Source: Afifella marina DSM 2698
GTDB taxonomy: Bacteria > Pseudomonadota > Alphaproteobacteria > Rhizobiales > Afifellaceae
NCBI RefSeq assembly: GCF_900102695.1
Contig: NZ_FMVW01000003.1
Span: 124,001-188,000 of the forward strand
DNA: 64,000 bases
Direction: 5' to 3'
Shown: piece by piece, positions 15,930 to 24,332 of the stretch
Position numbering within the stretch: the stretch's first letter is position 1
Layout: every line of letters begins with the position of its first letter
Program-made: the position numbers and the translations under genes
Notes under the pieces: generated by a model
What the model saw: the letters and a program-made list of their open reading frames with translations, nothing else
What the model was told of the DNA's origin: nothing
Database searches by the model: none

Positions 15930-16718
15930 ATGGCAATGCTGAAATGGCTGTGGGCCGCATTTGCGGATCTGCGCGAGGGGATCGCCTTCCGCCGCGCCTG
16001 GATGGCGCTCGCGGGCGAGGACATCACCGACCAGCACCGGCGCACCGCGCTCGGGCCGATCTGGCTTCTCATCAACTACCTCGCCTTCGTCGGGACGTTC
16101 ATCGCCATCTTCGGTTATGCGCGCGGCGCCGGCTTTTCGGCCTATGTGGCGCTCGGCTTCTTCGTCTGGATGTATCTGTCAGAGGTGATCAACCAGAGCA
16201 TCTCGCTCTTCGTGCGCGAGGAGAACTTCATCAAGGGCACGCGCCTGCCTCTCTCCGTCTACGTGTTCCGGCTCACCATGCAGTCGCTCATCCGCGCCGG
16301 CTACGCCCTCATCGGCCTTCTCGGTCTGCTCTTCATTCTCGGAACGCCGATCACAATGGCCTGGATGTGGTCGCTCATCGGTATCCTGCTCATCGTCGCG
16401 ATCACGCCGGCCGCGATCACGGTCCTTGCCGTCGCCGGCGCCTTCTTCCCAGACCTGCAGTTCGTCGTCGGCAACGTCATCCGGCTCGGTCTCTTTCTCA
16501 CGCCGATCTTCTGGTATCCGGCCGAGGGCGCCATCCGCGGACATTTCTATTTCTGGAACCCGTTCACCTATTTCCTCGAAATCGTGCGCGTTCCGATCAC
16601 GGACGGCGTCCTGCCGCTGCATGCCTTCTATGTCTGCGGTCTGATCGGCGCCATTTCGTGGCTCCTGGCTCTCTGGAGCCTCGGCCGTTTCCGTCGGCAG
16701 ATCATCTTCGTTCTCTGA
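15930..16718 (+). CDS. polysaccharide export ABC transporter permease (KpsM/Wzm-like)
   Basis: This 262-residue inner-membrane protein has six predicted helices and the ABC-2 layout of capsule and O-antigen exporters: DITDQHRRTALGPIWLLIN (about 31-49) before the first helix, and the late NPFTYFLEIVRVPI segment that is typical of KpsM/Wzm/RfbA permeases. It should form the channel that moves an undecaprenyl- or lipid-linked polysaccharide across the inner membrane. A second ATG two codons downstream is an alternative start. The TGA overlaps the ATG of the ATPase gene by one base (TGATG), ensuring coupled translation of both subunits. Confidence 0.92.
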   Translation: MAMLKWLWAAFADLREGIAFRRAWMALAGEDITDQHRRTALGPIWLLINYLAFVGTFIAIFGYARGAGFSAYVALGFFVWMYLSEVINQSISLFVREENFIKGTRLPLSVYVFRLTMQSLIRAGYALIGLLGLLFILGTPITMAWMWSLIGILLIVAITPAAITVLAVAGAFFPDLQFVVGNVIRLGLFLTPIFWYPAEGAIRGHFYFWNPFTYFLEIVRVPITDGVLPLHAFYVCGLIGAISWLLALWSLGRFRRQIIFVL

Positions 16719-17437
16719 TGCCCTCCATTCATCTCGACAATGTCAGCCTCGTCTACCGCGTCCGGCACAAGCTGAGCTTTCGCCCGGCGGACCGCAGGCT
16801 GAGCCCGCCCGGCGGCGTCATCGGCGGCCGCGGCACGAAACGCTTCGTCACCGCACTCGATGGCGTCAGCCTCGATCTCAAGGCCGGCGACAGGCTCGGC
16901 CTCGCCGGCCCGAACGGAGCCGGCAAGACGACGCTGCTCAAGGTCATTTATGGCGTCTATGAGCCGAGCGGCGGCGTCGTAAAGATCGACGGGCGCGTCG
17001 ATGCCCTCTTCAACATCACGCTCGGCTTTCGCGGTGAGGCGACCGGCCGGCGCAATGTCGAGCTCCGCGGCCTCATCAACGGCTGGAGCAAGGAAGAGAT
17101 CGCCGAGCGCATGCCCGAGATCATCGAGTTCAGCGAGCTCGGCGAATTCATCGATATGCCGCTCAAGGCCTACAGCCAGGGCATGGCGGCGCGCCTCGCC
17201 TTTTCGGTCGCAACGAGCTTCGAACCCGAAATCCTGGTCATGGACGAGTGGATCGGTGCCGGCGACAAGAGCTTTCAGGACAAGGCGGCGAGCCGCATGA
17301 ACGCGCTTGCCGAAAAGGCCGGCATCATGATCCTTGCCAGCCACAATCCGACGCTCCTGAAGCGCACCTGCAACAAGATCCTGACGCTTGAAAAGGGCAA
17401 GATCAAATCCCTGGAGCCGACGGCGTCGACGGACTGA
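16718..17437 (+). CDS. polysaccharide export ABC transporter ATP-binding protein (KpsT/Wzt-like)
   Basis: The 239-residue ATPase has Walker [15 protein letters not shown] (about 61-74), a signature region YSQGMAARLAFSVATSF and Walker B EILVMDEWIGAGD. The DEWIGAGD form and the SQGM signature are characteristic of the KpsT/Wzt/TagH polysaccharide ABC family. At this length it lacks the C-terminal carbohydrate-binding domain of long Wzt proteins, so export need not depend on terminal glycan modification. It ends the glycan cluster on this strand; an iron-uptake operon follows after 250 bp. Confidence 0.93.
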   Translation: MPSIHLDNVSLVYRVRHKLSFRPADRRLSPPGGVIGGRGTKRFVTALDGVSLDLKAGDRLGLAGPNGAGKTTLLKVIYGVYEPSGGVVKIDGRVDALFNITLGFRGEATGRRNVELRGLINGWSKEEIAERMPEIIEFSELGEFIDMPLKAYSQGMAARLAFSVATSFEPEILVMDEWIGAGDKSFQDKAASRMNALAEKAGIMILASHNPTLLKRTCNKILTLEKGKIKSLEPTASTD

Positions 17438-17690
17438 GAAGCGCGTCCTCCTCGTCCCTTCCGCTCGCGCCACGCACGACGATCGCTCACAACAGGCCGT
17501 ACTCTCATCTGTGGCGGCGTCTCCTGGCATCCCGTGGCCGCGCGGCTGGACGACGATGCACCAGGGCAAAGGGATCGCCTCTCCCACACACGCGACCGTG
17601 ACCGCTCGGCCCCCTTTCGGGACATGCGGGAAGCCATCGTGGATGCTAAGGCTCGGCGCGCCGTCCTATCGCGAACCGAGGCCCAGACCG

Positions 17691-18803
17691 ATGAACGACG
17701 AGCCCCCGATCTCGCCACAGGTCCTGCCGCCGATCCTGGAAATCTGCGGTGTCACGCGCCGGTTCGGCGGGGTACCAGCGCTCGACAACGTCTCGCTCAA
17801 GGTCAGGGCCGGCGAGATCGTCGCGCTTCTCGGGCATTCGGGCTGCGGAAAATCGACTTTATTGCGCATCATCGCCGGCGTTGAGGACATCGACGGCGGC
17901 CAGGTCGCACTGGGAAGCCAGGTCGTGGTCGGCAGCGATGTTTTCGTCGAGCCGGAGATCCGTAACGTCGGAATGATGTTTCAGGATTATGCGCTGTTTC
18001 CGCATCTGACGGCGCGCCAGAATATCGGCTTCGGCCTGAAGAAGATGCCACGCAAGCGGGCTGCGGCCCGCGTCGCGGCGATCATCGAGCGGCTCAACCT
18101 CGAAAGCTTGAGCGAACGCTATCCGCATATGATGTCGGGCGGCGAACAGCAGCGCGTCGCGCTGGCGCGGGCGCTCGCGCCCCAGCCTCACATTCTCTTG
18201 ATGGACGAGCCTTTCTCCAATCTCGACCGCGGATTGCGCGAGAGGATCCGGAGGGAAACGGTCGACGTCTTGCGCGCGCTCGGCACGACGGCGATCATCG
18301 TGACGCACGATGCCGAAGAGGCTCTGGCGCTCGGCGACCGCGTTGTTCTCATGGACAAGGGCCGGATCGTGGAAGAGGGCTCCGGAGAGGCAATCTACCG
18401 GACGCCGCGCACCGCGGATGCGGCCCTTTTCTTCTCACACGTCAACATCGTACCGGCGCAGCCCTCGGGGGAGTGGCTTGAAAGCCCGATCGGCCGGTTC
18501 CCGGATCGTCGCGCGCGGACCGCCCCGGTGCGGCTCTTCATCAGACCGCAGGCCGTTGCGCTTGCAGAGCAGGGCATCCCGGCGCGCGTCAGCGGTCGCA
18601 TGCTCCTGGGCGAGATCGAGGAATTGATGCTGACGGTCGAGACGCTCAACGAACCTCTGGTCATGCGGACGACCACACGCAGCGAAGTCGAGATCGGCGA
18701 TGACGTCCGGGTCAGTTTCGATACCGGCAGCATTCTCGTCTGCGAGGGCGATCATACGAAGACACGCGCCCTCACCCCGCTCGTCGATGCGGGCGGGGTT
18801 TGA
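17691..18803 (+). CDS. fbpC: ferric iron ABC transporter ATP-binding protein
   Basis: The 370-residue protein has Walker A GHSGCGKSTLLRII (about 48-61), signature MSGGEQQRVALARAL, Walker B ILLMDEPFSNLD and the switch His in VTHDAEEALALGD. A C-terminal regulatory TOBE-like domain (from about 265) completes the FbpC/PotA type architecture. It powers Fe3+ import from the periplasm. The ATG at 17691 gives a normal length; an in-frame extension upstream is Arg/Ser-rich and unlikely to be translated. The gene lies before fbpA and fbpB, separated from fbpA by 257 bp with its own regulatory site, so the order C-A-B differs from the common fbpABC arrangement. Confidence 0.85.
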   Translation: MNDEPPISPQVLPPILEICGVTRRFGGVPALDNVSLKVRAGEIVALLGHSGCGKSTLLRIIAGVEDIDGGQVALGSQVVVGSDVFVEPEIRNVGMMFQDYALFPHLTARQNIGFGLKKMPRKRAAARVAAIIERLNLESLSERYPHMMSGGEQQRVALARALAPQPHILLMDEPFSNLDRGLRERIRRETVDVLRALGTTAIIVTHDAEEALALGDRVVLMDKGRIVEEGSGEAIYRTPRTADAALFFSHVNIVPAQPSGEWLESPIGRFPDRRARTAPVRLFIRPQAVALAEQGIPARVSGRMLLGEIEELMLTVETLNEPLVMRTTTRSEVEIGDDVRVSFDTGSILVCEGDHTKTRALTPLVDAGGV

Positions 18804-18855
18804 GGAAACCAACCTCCGCGGGCCGCACTCGCAGACGACCAAAAACCGGGCGCCC

Positions 18856-18933
18856 GATGGGCGGCCCATCTGAGAGGCGGCGTGCGGCGCCTGCCGGCAC
18901 GGCCCTCCACACGTAGACACGGCCCTCCACACG
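18856..18933 (+). repeat. hairpin and tandem 16-bp direct repeat between fbpC and fbpA
   Basis: A GATGGGC-G-GCCCATC hairpin occupies 18856-18870, 50 bp after fbpC, and may slow transcription, though no T run follows. A 16-bp direct repeat then appears twice, CACGGCCCTCCACACG at 18898-18913 and again at 18918-18933, with a 20-bp period. Function is unknown; a duplicated regulator site or replication slippage are both possible. Confidence 0.5.
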
Positions 18934-18986
18934 CAACTGTGACCGGCATATCCGGGCGATCGTCGGATCAACCCGGCCGCAAATGT

Positions 18987-19001
18987 TGACTCTATTTGTC
19001 A
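18987..19001 (+). promoter_or_regulatory. candidate Iron-Rhodo box (RirA-type site) upstream of fbpA
   Basis: The sequence TGA-CTCTATTTG-TCA (TGA-N9-TCA) matches the core of the Iron-Rhodo box bound by RirA in Rhizobiales. It overlaps a TTGACT element at 18986-18991 that could be the -35 of the fbpA promoter, and lies 60 bp before the fbpA start. The position over the promoter of an iron-uptake gene supports the reading, but the core is short enough to occur by chance. Confidence 0.5.
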
Positions 19002-19060
19002 CCTATGAATTAAGGCGCCCCTGGATGCGCTGTCATCCGGTCCGCAGACGGAGAGGAAAC

Positions 19061-20083
19061 ATGACGCCTGCCTTGAAGATCGCCATCGGTTTCATCGCGC
19101 TGAGCGCCGCCGTGCCGGCAGCCGCGGAGGAAGTGAACATCTACACGACACGGGAGCCGGGGCTGATCCAGCCCATTCTCGATGCCTATACCGCCGAGAC
19201 CGGTACGACGGTGAATACGGTGTTCCTTCAGGATGGCCTCATCGAGCGGGTCAAGGCGGAGGGCGAAAGCTCACCCGCCGATATTCTGATGACGGTGGAT
19301 TTCGGGGCTTTGATCGATCTCGTCGATGCCGGGCTCACGCAACCCGTCGAATCGGAGATTCTTCGTTCGGCCATTCCGGAGAGCTTGCGCGACCCGCAGG
19401 GCAATTGGTTCGCACTCTCGGGACGCGCGCGCATCGTCTACGCGGCGCGTGATCTCGACATCGATTCCATCACCTATGAGGAGCTCGCCGACGAGAAATG
19501 GCGCGGGCGCCTGTGCATCCGCTCCGGCCAGCACCCTTACAATACGGCCCTCTTCGCCGCCTATATCGCCCATCACGGTGAAGAGGCCGCGGAAGAATGG
19601 TTGCGCGGCGTGAAGGCGAACCAGGCCCGCCCGGCAGCCGGCGGCGACCGTGACGGCGCGCGCGATATTGCCGCCGGCATTTGCGATATCGCTATCGGCA
19701 ATTCCTACTATGTCGGCCGCATGAAAAGCGGCGGCGGCGGTGCCGAACAGGTCGAATGGGGTGATGCGATCAAGGTTCTGATCCCGACCTTCGAGGATGG
19801 CGGAACGCATGTGAACATCACCGGCGCCAGCGTTGCGGCACACGCACCCAATCGCGAGGAAGCCACCGAGCTCCTGGAGTATCTCGTCTCCGACGAAGCT
19901 CAGAAGCTCTATGCCGAAGCCAATTTCGAGCATCCGATCACCGCGACGGCGGAGCCGCATCCGATCGTTGCCTCCTTCGGAGAGGTCGTCCCCGACACCA
20001 TCTCTCTCGGGCAGGTCCTGCCTCACCGCACAGTGGCGAGCGAGATGGTCGACCGTTTGAATTTCGACACCTTTGAGAACTGA
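19061..20083 (+). CDS. fbpA: ferric iron ABC transporter substrate-binding protein
   Basis: The 340-residue protein starts with a clear signal peptide (MTPALKIAIGFIALSAAVPA, cleaved near residue 22) and continues EEVNIYTTREPGLIQPIL, the typical start of class II/III Fe3+-binding periplasmic proteins. The tandem tyrosines in IGNSYYVGRM are the conserved iron ligands of the FbpA/FutA group. It should capture ferric iron in the periplasm and deliver it to FbpB/FbpC. The ATG at 19061 follows GAGAGGAAAC, a good RBS, which rejects an in-frame extension upstream. It is followed 32 bp later by the permease. Control by iron through the TGA-N9-TCA site upstream is inferred. Confidence 0.93.
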   Translation: MTPALKIAIGFIALSAAVPAAAEEVNIYTTREPGLIQPILDAYTAETGTTVNTVFLQDGLIERVKAEGESSPADILMTVDFGALIDLVDAGLTQPVESEILRSAIPESLRDPQGNWFALSGRARIVYAARDLDIDSITYEELADEKWRGRLCIRSGQHPYNTALFAAYIAHHGEEAAEEWLRGVKANQARPAAGGDRDGARDIAAGICDIAIGNSYYVGRMKSGGGGAEQVEWGDAIKVLIPTFEDGGTHVNITGASVAAHAPNREEATELLEYLVSDEAQKLYAEANFEHPITATAEPHPIVASFGEVVPDTISLGQVLPHRTVASEMVDRLNFDTFEN

Positions 20084-20115
20084 GCGAGGGAGCCCGCCTC
20101 CCACGCGCGTTCCCC

Positions 20116-21873
20116 ATGAGTGACCTGGCTCTCAGGCCCCTGCGCAGACGCGCACGGCTCATCCCGAGCGGATGGGCCGTATTCGCGTTCGGGGTCGCCG
20201 TTTTCGCCGTCCTGCCGATCGTGGTCATCCTCACGACCGCCATGGAGAACACCGGCGCACTCTGGTCCCACATCGTCGCCGGGATTCTGCCGCAGGCCAC
20301 CCGCACGACGCTGACGCTTCTCGTCGGGACCGCCGTCCTCGTCACCGTCATCGGGACGGGATGCGCCTGGCTCGTCACGGCGTACCGGTTCCGCGGCCGA
20401 GCCTTCCTGGAATGGGGGCTGCTCCTGCCCCTCGCTGTGCCGACTTACATCATGGCCTATGCCTATATGGATGTGCTGAGCCCGCTCGGCCTCATTCAAG
20501 GCGTGATCCGCGATCTTCTCGGCTATTCCAGTCCACGCGAATTCCGGCTGCCCGACATCCGTGCCATGTGGGGGGCGATCACCCTCTTCGGCTTCGTCCT
20601 CTACCCTTACGTCTATCTGACCACCCGCATGATGTTCCTCACGCAGGCCGCCAACCTCGTGGAGGCCTCGCGCACATTGGGGACGAGCCGGTCCGCCGTG
20701 TTCTGGCGGGTGGCATTGCCGCTCGCACGTCCGGCGATCGCCGTCGGCGTCAGCCTGGCCCTCATGGAAACGCTGAATGACATCGGCGCATCGCAGTTTC
20801 TCGGCGTGCGGACGCTGACGGCGTCGGTCTATACGACCTGGATCGTCCGCAACGACCTTGCAGGCGCAACCCAGATCGCCAGCGCCATGCTCGTCTTCGT
20901 GGTTTTGCTGATCTGGCTTGAGCGCTTTGCGCGGCGGCGCCAGCGCTATGCCAGCAATGCCCAGCGGTCGCGGGCGATGGCTGCACGTCCTCTCACCGGC
21001 GCGAAAGGCGCCGTCGCTTTCGCCGTCGGCTTTCTCCCGATCTTCATCGGCTTCATCGGACCCGCTTCCTATCTTCTGGGCGCTGCCATCCGGCGCATCG
21101 AATTCGCCGGTATCTCACCCCAGATCGTGCGGGCGACGCTGAACACGGTCACGGTCTCGGCCGTGGCCACATTGTTGGTTCTCGTTGCGGGCTTCGTCGT
21201 GGCGTATGCGAGCCGCATCCGTCCGGGGCCGTGGACCGGGAGCTTTTTGCGCCTCTCTACCCTCGGCTATGCCGTGCCGGGTACAGTTCTGGCGATCGGC
21301 ATCCTCATTCCCGTCGCGGCGCTTGATCGCTTCATCGATCGCAGCGCCAGCGAGTGGTTCGGTCTGTCGACGGGCCTCTTGTTCATGGGATCCGGGTGCG
21401 CCCTGGTTTACGCTTACACGGCCCGCTTCCTCGCCATCTCCTCGGGAGGCATAGAGGCGGGCCTCAGCCGCATCGCGATCTCCTATGATCATGCAGCCCG
21501 CACGCTCGGCCACACATCGACCGGCGCGCTTTTGAAAGTGCACCTGCCCCTGTCGCGCACAGCACTGACGGCCGCAGGCCTTCTCGTCTTCGTCGATTGC
21601 ATGAAGGAGCTGCCCGCGACGCTTCTCCTGCGCCCGCTCAACTTCGAAAGCCTTTCAACCCTGCTTTACGGTGAGGCCGCCCGCGGCACCTATGAGGACG
21701 CCGCGCTCGCCGCCCTGGTGATCGTGGCGATCGGGATGCTGCCGGTGACGTTGCTGGCGCGGGTCGGAACCTCATCATCAGATCCTGTCGCTTTCACCGA
21801 CGGCGCGCAGGAAAGCCGCTCTGGCCGAGGGATCTTTTGGAAGACCTCCGGCCGGAGGTCGGCCTCGACATGA
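20116..21873 (+). CDS. fbpB: ferric iron ABC transporter permease
   Basis: This 585-residue inner-membrane protein is a duplicated permease with about twelve hydrophobic segments. Two EAA-type loops are visible, EASRTLGTSRSAVFWRVALP (about 192-211) and the later YDHAARTLGHTSTGALLKVH, each of which docks one ATPase. This double-permease layout is standard for FbpB/SfuB iron transporters. It should form the channel for Fe3+ released by FbpA. It lies directly after fbpA with a 32-bp gap and is surely co-transcribed with it. No TonB-dependent receptor is nearby. Confidence 0.92.
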   Translation: MSDLALRPLRRRARLIPSGWAVFAFGVAVFAVLPIVVILTTAMENTGALWSHIVAGILPQATRTTLTLLVGTAVLVTVIGTGCAWLVTAYRFRGRAFLEWGLLLPLAVPTYIMAYAYMDVLSPLGLIQGVIRDLLGYSSPREFRLPDIRAMWGAITLFGFVLYPYVYLTTRMMFLTQAANLVEASRTLGTSRSAVFWRVALPLARPAIAVGVSLALMETLNDIGASQFLGVRTLTASVYTTWIVRNDLAGATQIASAMLVFVVLLIWLERFARRRQRYASNAQRSRAMAARPLTGAKGAVAFAVGFLPIFIGFIGPASYLLGAAIRRIEFAGISPQIVRATLNTVTVSAVATLLVLVAGFVVAYASRIRPGPWTGSFLRLSTLGYAVPGTVLAIGILIPVAALDRFIDRSASEWFGLSTGLLFMGSGCALVYAYTARFLAISSGGIEAGLSRIAISYDHAARTLGHTSTGALLKVHLPLSRTALTAAGLLVFVDCMKELPATLLLRPLNFESLSTLLYGEAARGTYEDAALAALVIVAIGMLPVTLLARVGTSSSDPVAFTDGAQESRSGRGIFWKTSGRRSAST

Positions 21874-22025
21874 CGAGCGTGCGGAAACGGCGGGCGATGG
21901 AAGCGAGCTGCCGAGGCGAGTGGAGGTTGAGCCAACGAGGCACGCAATAAACCGCTCCGTGCGTTGAGGCCCTGCCCGCCCGCTTCCGAAGAGAGGGCAG
22001 GCATAAGCCAGAAGCAAAGTGCGCG

Positions 22026-22664
22026 TCACTCCGCCGGTTTGATAACGGCGCGCCAATGGCGATGAAGCGCCGCGACGTCGCCGCTCGTCAGAATCGGCAT
22101 CGCCTCCTTCAAAGCAGCGTCCTCCCAATCCCACCAGCGAAGTTCGAGGAGCTGCGCGATGGCCGTCCCGTCAAATCGCTTGCGGATGACCTTGGCCGGA
22201 TTGCCGCCGACGATGGCGTAAGATTCGACGTCCTTAGTCACCAAAGCCCTGGTTCCGATGACAGCGCCATCTCCGACCGTAACGCCCGGCATGATGACCG
22301 CCTCGGACCCGATCCACACATCGTTGCCGATCACCGTGTCGCCGGCCGGCCGATATCCGTTCTCCGCTCCTGCGAAGGTCGGAACATCAGACATCCAATA
22401 GAACGGGAACGTGCTGATCCAATCGTTTCTGTGGCCCTGGTTGCCGGCCATGATGAAGGCCGCGCCCGAACCGATCGAACAGAATGAACCGATGATGAGC
22501 CGGTCCACACCTTCATCCGGCAAGAGAAAGCGGGCGCATTCGTCGAAGCCGTGCCCGTGATAATAGCCGGAATAATAGCTGTAGCGGCCGACTTGGATGT
22601 TCGGGTTGGTGACGAGACGATCAAGAGTGATGCCCCTGAAGGGGCTTTCAAAGACATTTGCCAT
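22026..22664 (-). CDS. CatB-type O-acetyltransferase (left-handed beta-helix)
   Basis: The 212-residue product belongs to the xenobiotic/virginiamycin acetyltransferase family. It has hexapeptide repeats ([31 protein letters not shown]), the active-site region [13 protein letters not shown] with His78, and the C-terminal [13 protein letters not shown]. Members acetylate chloramphenicol or streptogramins using acetyl-CoA; many chromosomal versions may have other hydroxyl acceptors. The 212-residue size and the H-x6-TFPF pattern match type B chloramphenicol acetyltransferases. It stands alone, with no neighbouring mobile element, so an old chromosomal gene is likelier than acquired resistance. 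Whether it confers resistance cannot be told from sequence. Confidence 0.82.
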   Translation of the reverse strand: MANVFESPFRGITLDRLVTNPNIQVGRYSYYSGYYHGHGFDECARFLLPDEGVDRLIIGSFCSIGSGAAFIMAGNQGHRNDWISTFPFYWMSDVPTFAGAENGYRPAGDTVIGNDVWIGSEAVIMPGVTVGDGAVIGTRALVTKDVESYAIVGGNPAKVIRKRFDGTAIAQLLELRWWDWEDAALKEAMPILTSGDVAALHRHWRAVIKPAE

Positions 22665-22857
22665 AGCAAGTACCGTAGGCTCGCAAGCCGCATATGCGGC
22701 AGAGCTTCACCCGCAAATCTGCAGGCGAAAATGGGCAAGGGATCTCGGAGATCGCTTGCCAAGCACTTCTGACGTCACAGACGCGGAAGCGATATGCGGG
22801 TGGTACAATCTGCGGACTTCATGTCGTCATCATGCTGCGCAAATCGGCGCGCAAAAA

Positions 22858-22947
22858 TGGCGGAGGGAGAGGGATTCGAACCCTCGAGACGGTTGCCCGC
22901 CTACACGCGTTCCAGGCGTGCGCCTTCGACCACTCGGCCATCCCTCC
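22858..22947 (-). tRNA. tRNA-Ser (anticodon GGA)
   Basis: Read on the minus strand the 90-base sequence folds as a class II tRNA. The acceptor stem GGAGGGA pairs with TCCCTCC, followed by G and an encoded CCA. An anticodon stem CACGC/GCGTG encloses loop CTGGAAC with anticodon GGA, a long variable arm follows as expected for serine, and the T arm has GGTTCGAATCC. It decodes UCC/UCU. I see no integrase or duplicated 3' end beside it, so it has not served as an attachment site here. Confidence 0.96.
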
Positions 22948-23241
22948 AGCGAGGCTCCCCTTTAGCGATGCCGCGCCGCGAGGGCAAGGCGGAGAGCACG
23001 AATTCGTCGCCGCTGCCCCCACCCTGTTTCGCCATTCTGCAACCGGCGCCCGTTTGTGCGATCGGGACCAGCCTGAGAAGCTCCGGCACGCCGTCCGGTC
23101 GGTGACCGGCGCGCAGACGAGGCCTGATGCGAAACGTCGAAGACCGAGCGTCGACGAAAAGCCGGAGCGCGATTGCACGCGAGCCGGCGCGGCCCTACCT
23201 AATGAGCCAGGACTGAAACCTCAAGTGCTGCGCAACGCCAG

Positions 23242-23565
23242 ATGATCCGCTTTTTTCTTCGCTTAATGGCTATCTGGCTCGCTGCCGCAGGCCTCGTCAT
23301 GGCCGTCATCGATGCGGCGAAATCGATCGCCGAATCACGCCTCGTTCTCACGCCCTTTGCCGAGACCTGGGCGAATTGGGCGGCCGCGAGCCTCGACGCG
23401 GCGCATCATGCCCTTGCCGACAAGGCGCCGTGGCTTTGGGTGTTTCTCGACAAGGCGGTGCTGAGCGCGCCGACCTTCGCCGTCTTGCTGGTCGTTGCTG
23501 GACTCCTCTTCTGGCTCGGCCGGCCACGGCGGCGTTTCACCTTCGCGCATGAGCGCGACCTTTAG
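23242..23565 (+). CDS. small two-helix membrane protein of unknown function
   Basis: The 107-residue protein has an N-terminal hydrophobic segment (about 3-24, [20 protein letters not shown]) and a second at about 72-92 ([18 protein letters not shown]), followed by a basic tail. The middle is amphipathic ([20 protein letters not shown]). It resembles short conserved membrane proteins that sit beside msrA in Rhizobiales genomes, but I know no function. It is 30 bp upstream of msrA and probably shares its transcript. Both ends inside the cytoplasm fit the Arg-rich C terminus. Confidence 0.72.
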   Translation: MIRFFLRLMAIWLAAAGLVMAVIDAAKSIAESRLVLTPFAETWANWAAASLDAAHHALADKAPWLWVFLDKAVLSAPTFAVLLVVAGLLFWLGRPRRRFTFAHERDL

Positions 23566-23595
23566 ACGACGCGACCTCCAGACAAGGATCTCCCC

Positions 23596-24261
23596 ATGTT
23601 CCCCTTCGACCGGCTCGCCAAGAAAACTGATCTCCCGAAGCCCGAAGATGCGCTGCCCGGCCGCGCCGAGGCTCTGCCGACCGCGGAGACGCATTTCGTC
23701 AATGGTCGCGCCCTCAAGGGACCGTACCCGGAGGGTTTCAAGACAGCCATCTTCGGTCTCGGCTGTTTCTGGGGTGCAGAGCGCGTCTTCTGGCAGACGG
23801 ACGGCGTCTATGTGACGGCGGTCGGCTATGCGGGCGGGGCCACGCCGAACCCGACCTACCGGGAAGTCTGCACCGGGCGCACCGGCCACAACGAAGTCGT
23901 GCTCGTCGTCTACGACCCCAATGTCGTCAGCTATTCAAAGCTCGTCGCCCGCTTCTTCGAGGCGCATGATCCGACCCAGGGCATGCGTCAGGGCAACGAT
24001 GTCGGCACACAATACCGCTCGGGCATCTACGTCTTCGACGAAGAGCAGAAGCAAAAGGCGGAAACGGCCAAAGCGGCCTATACGAAGGTTCTGAAGGAGA
24101 AGGGCTTCGGGCCGATTACGACGGAAATCGTCGACGCGCCGGCCTTCTATTTCGCCGAGGATTACCATCAGCAGTACCTGGCGAAGAATCCCGGCGGCTA
24201 TTGCGGCCTCGGCGGCACAGGCCTCTCCTGCCCCTCCGTGTCGGAGAATGCGGCCGCCTGA
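23596..24261 (+). CDS. msrA: peptide-methionine (S)-S-oxide reductase
   Basis: This 221-residue enzyme reduces the S epimer of methionine sulfoxide in oxidised proteins. The catalytic motif GCFWG is present with Cys57, the conserved acid-rich [12 protein letters not shown] follows near residue 190, and the C-terminal [14 protein letters not shown] supplies two resolving cysteines (about 203 and 212) recycled by thioredoxin. The length and the N-terminal extension of 50 residues match the longer E. coli-type MsrA. There is no signal peptide, so it works in the cytoplasm. It follows a small membrane protein gene by 30 bp. Confidence 0.96.
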   Translation: MFPFDRLAKKTDLPKPEDALPGRAEALPTAETHFVNGRALKGPYPEGFKTAIFGLGCFWGAERVFWQTDGVYVTAVGYAGGATPNPTYREVCTGRTGHNEVVLVVYDPNVVSYSKLVARFFEAHDPTQGMRQGNDVGTQYRSGIYVFDEEQKQKAETAKAAYTKVLKEKGFGPITTEIVDAPAFYFAEDYHQQYLAKNPGGYCGLGGTGLSCPSVSENAAA

Positions 24262-24280
24262 TCAGACGAGATCGCGAATT

Positions 24281-24301
24281 CCGCCGTTCTGAGAACGGCG
24301 G
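24281..24301. terminator. hairpin between convergent msrA and mepA
   Basis: A perfect 10-base inverted repeat CCGCCGTTCT/AGAACGGCGG around a single G lies between the converging stop codons. It could end transcription from both sides, but there is no T run on either strand, so it is only a candidate terminator. Confidence 0.4.
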
Positions 24302-24332
24302 AGCTCCTGCGAGCCCTCTCGTCGGAAGAGCT

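Noticed and set aside
22858-22947. tRNA-Ser as a possible integration site
   Set aside because: No duplicated tRNA end, integrase or island-like genes on either side.
24281-24301. Hairpin after msrA as a certain terminator
   Set aside because: Lacks a T run on both strands; kept only as a low-confidence candidate.
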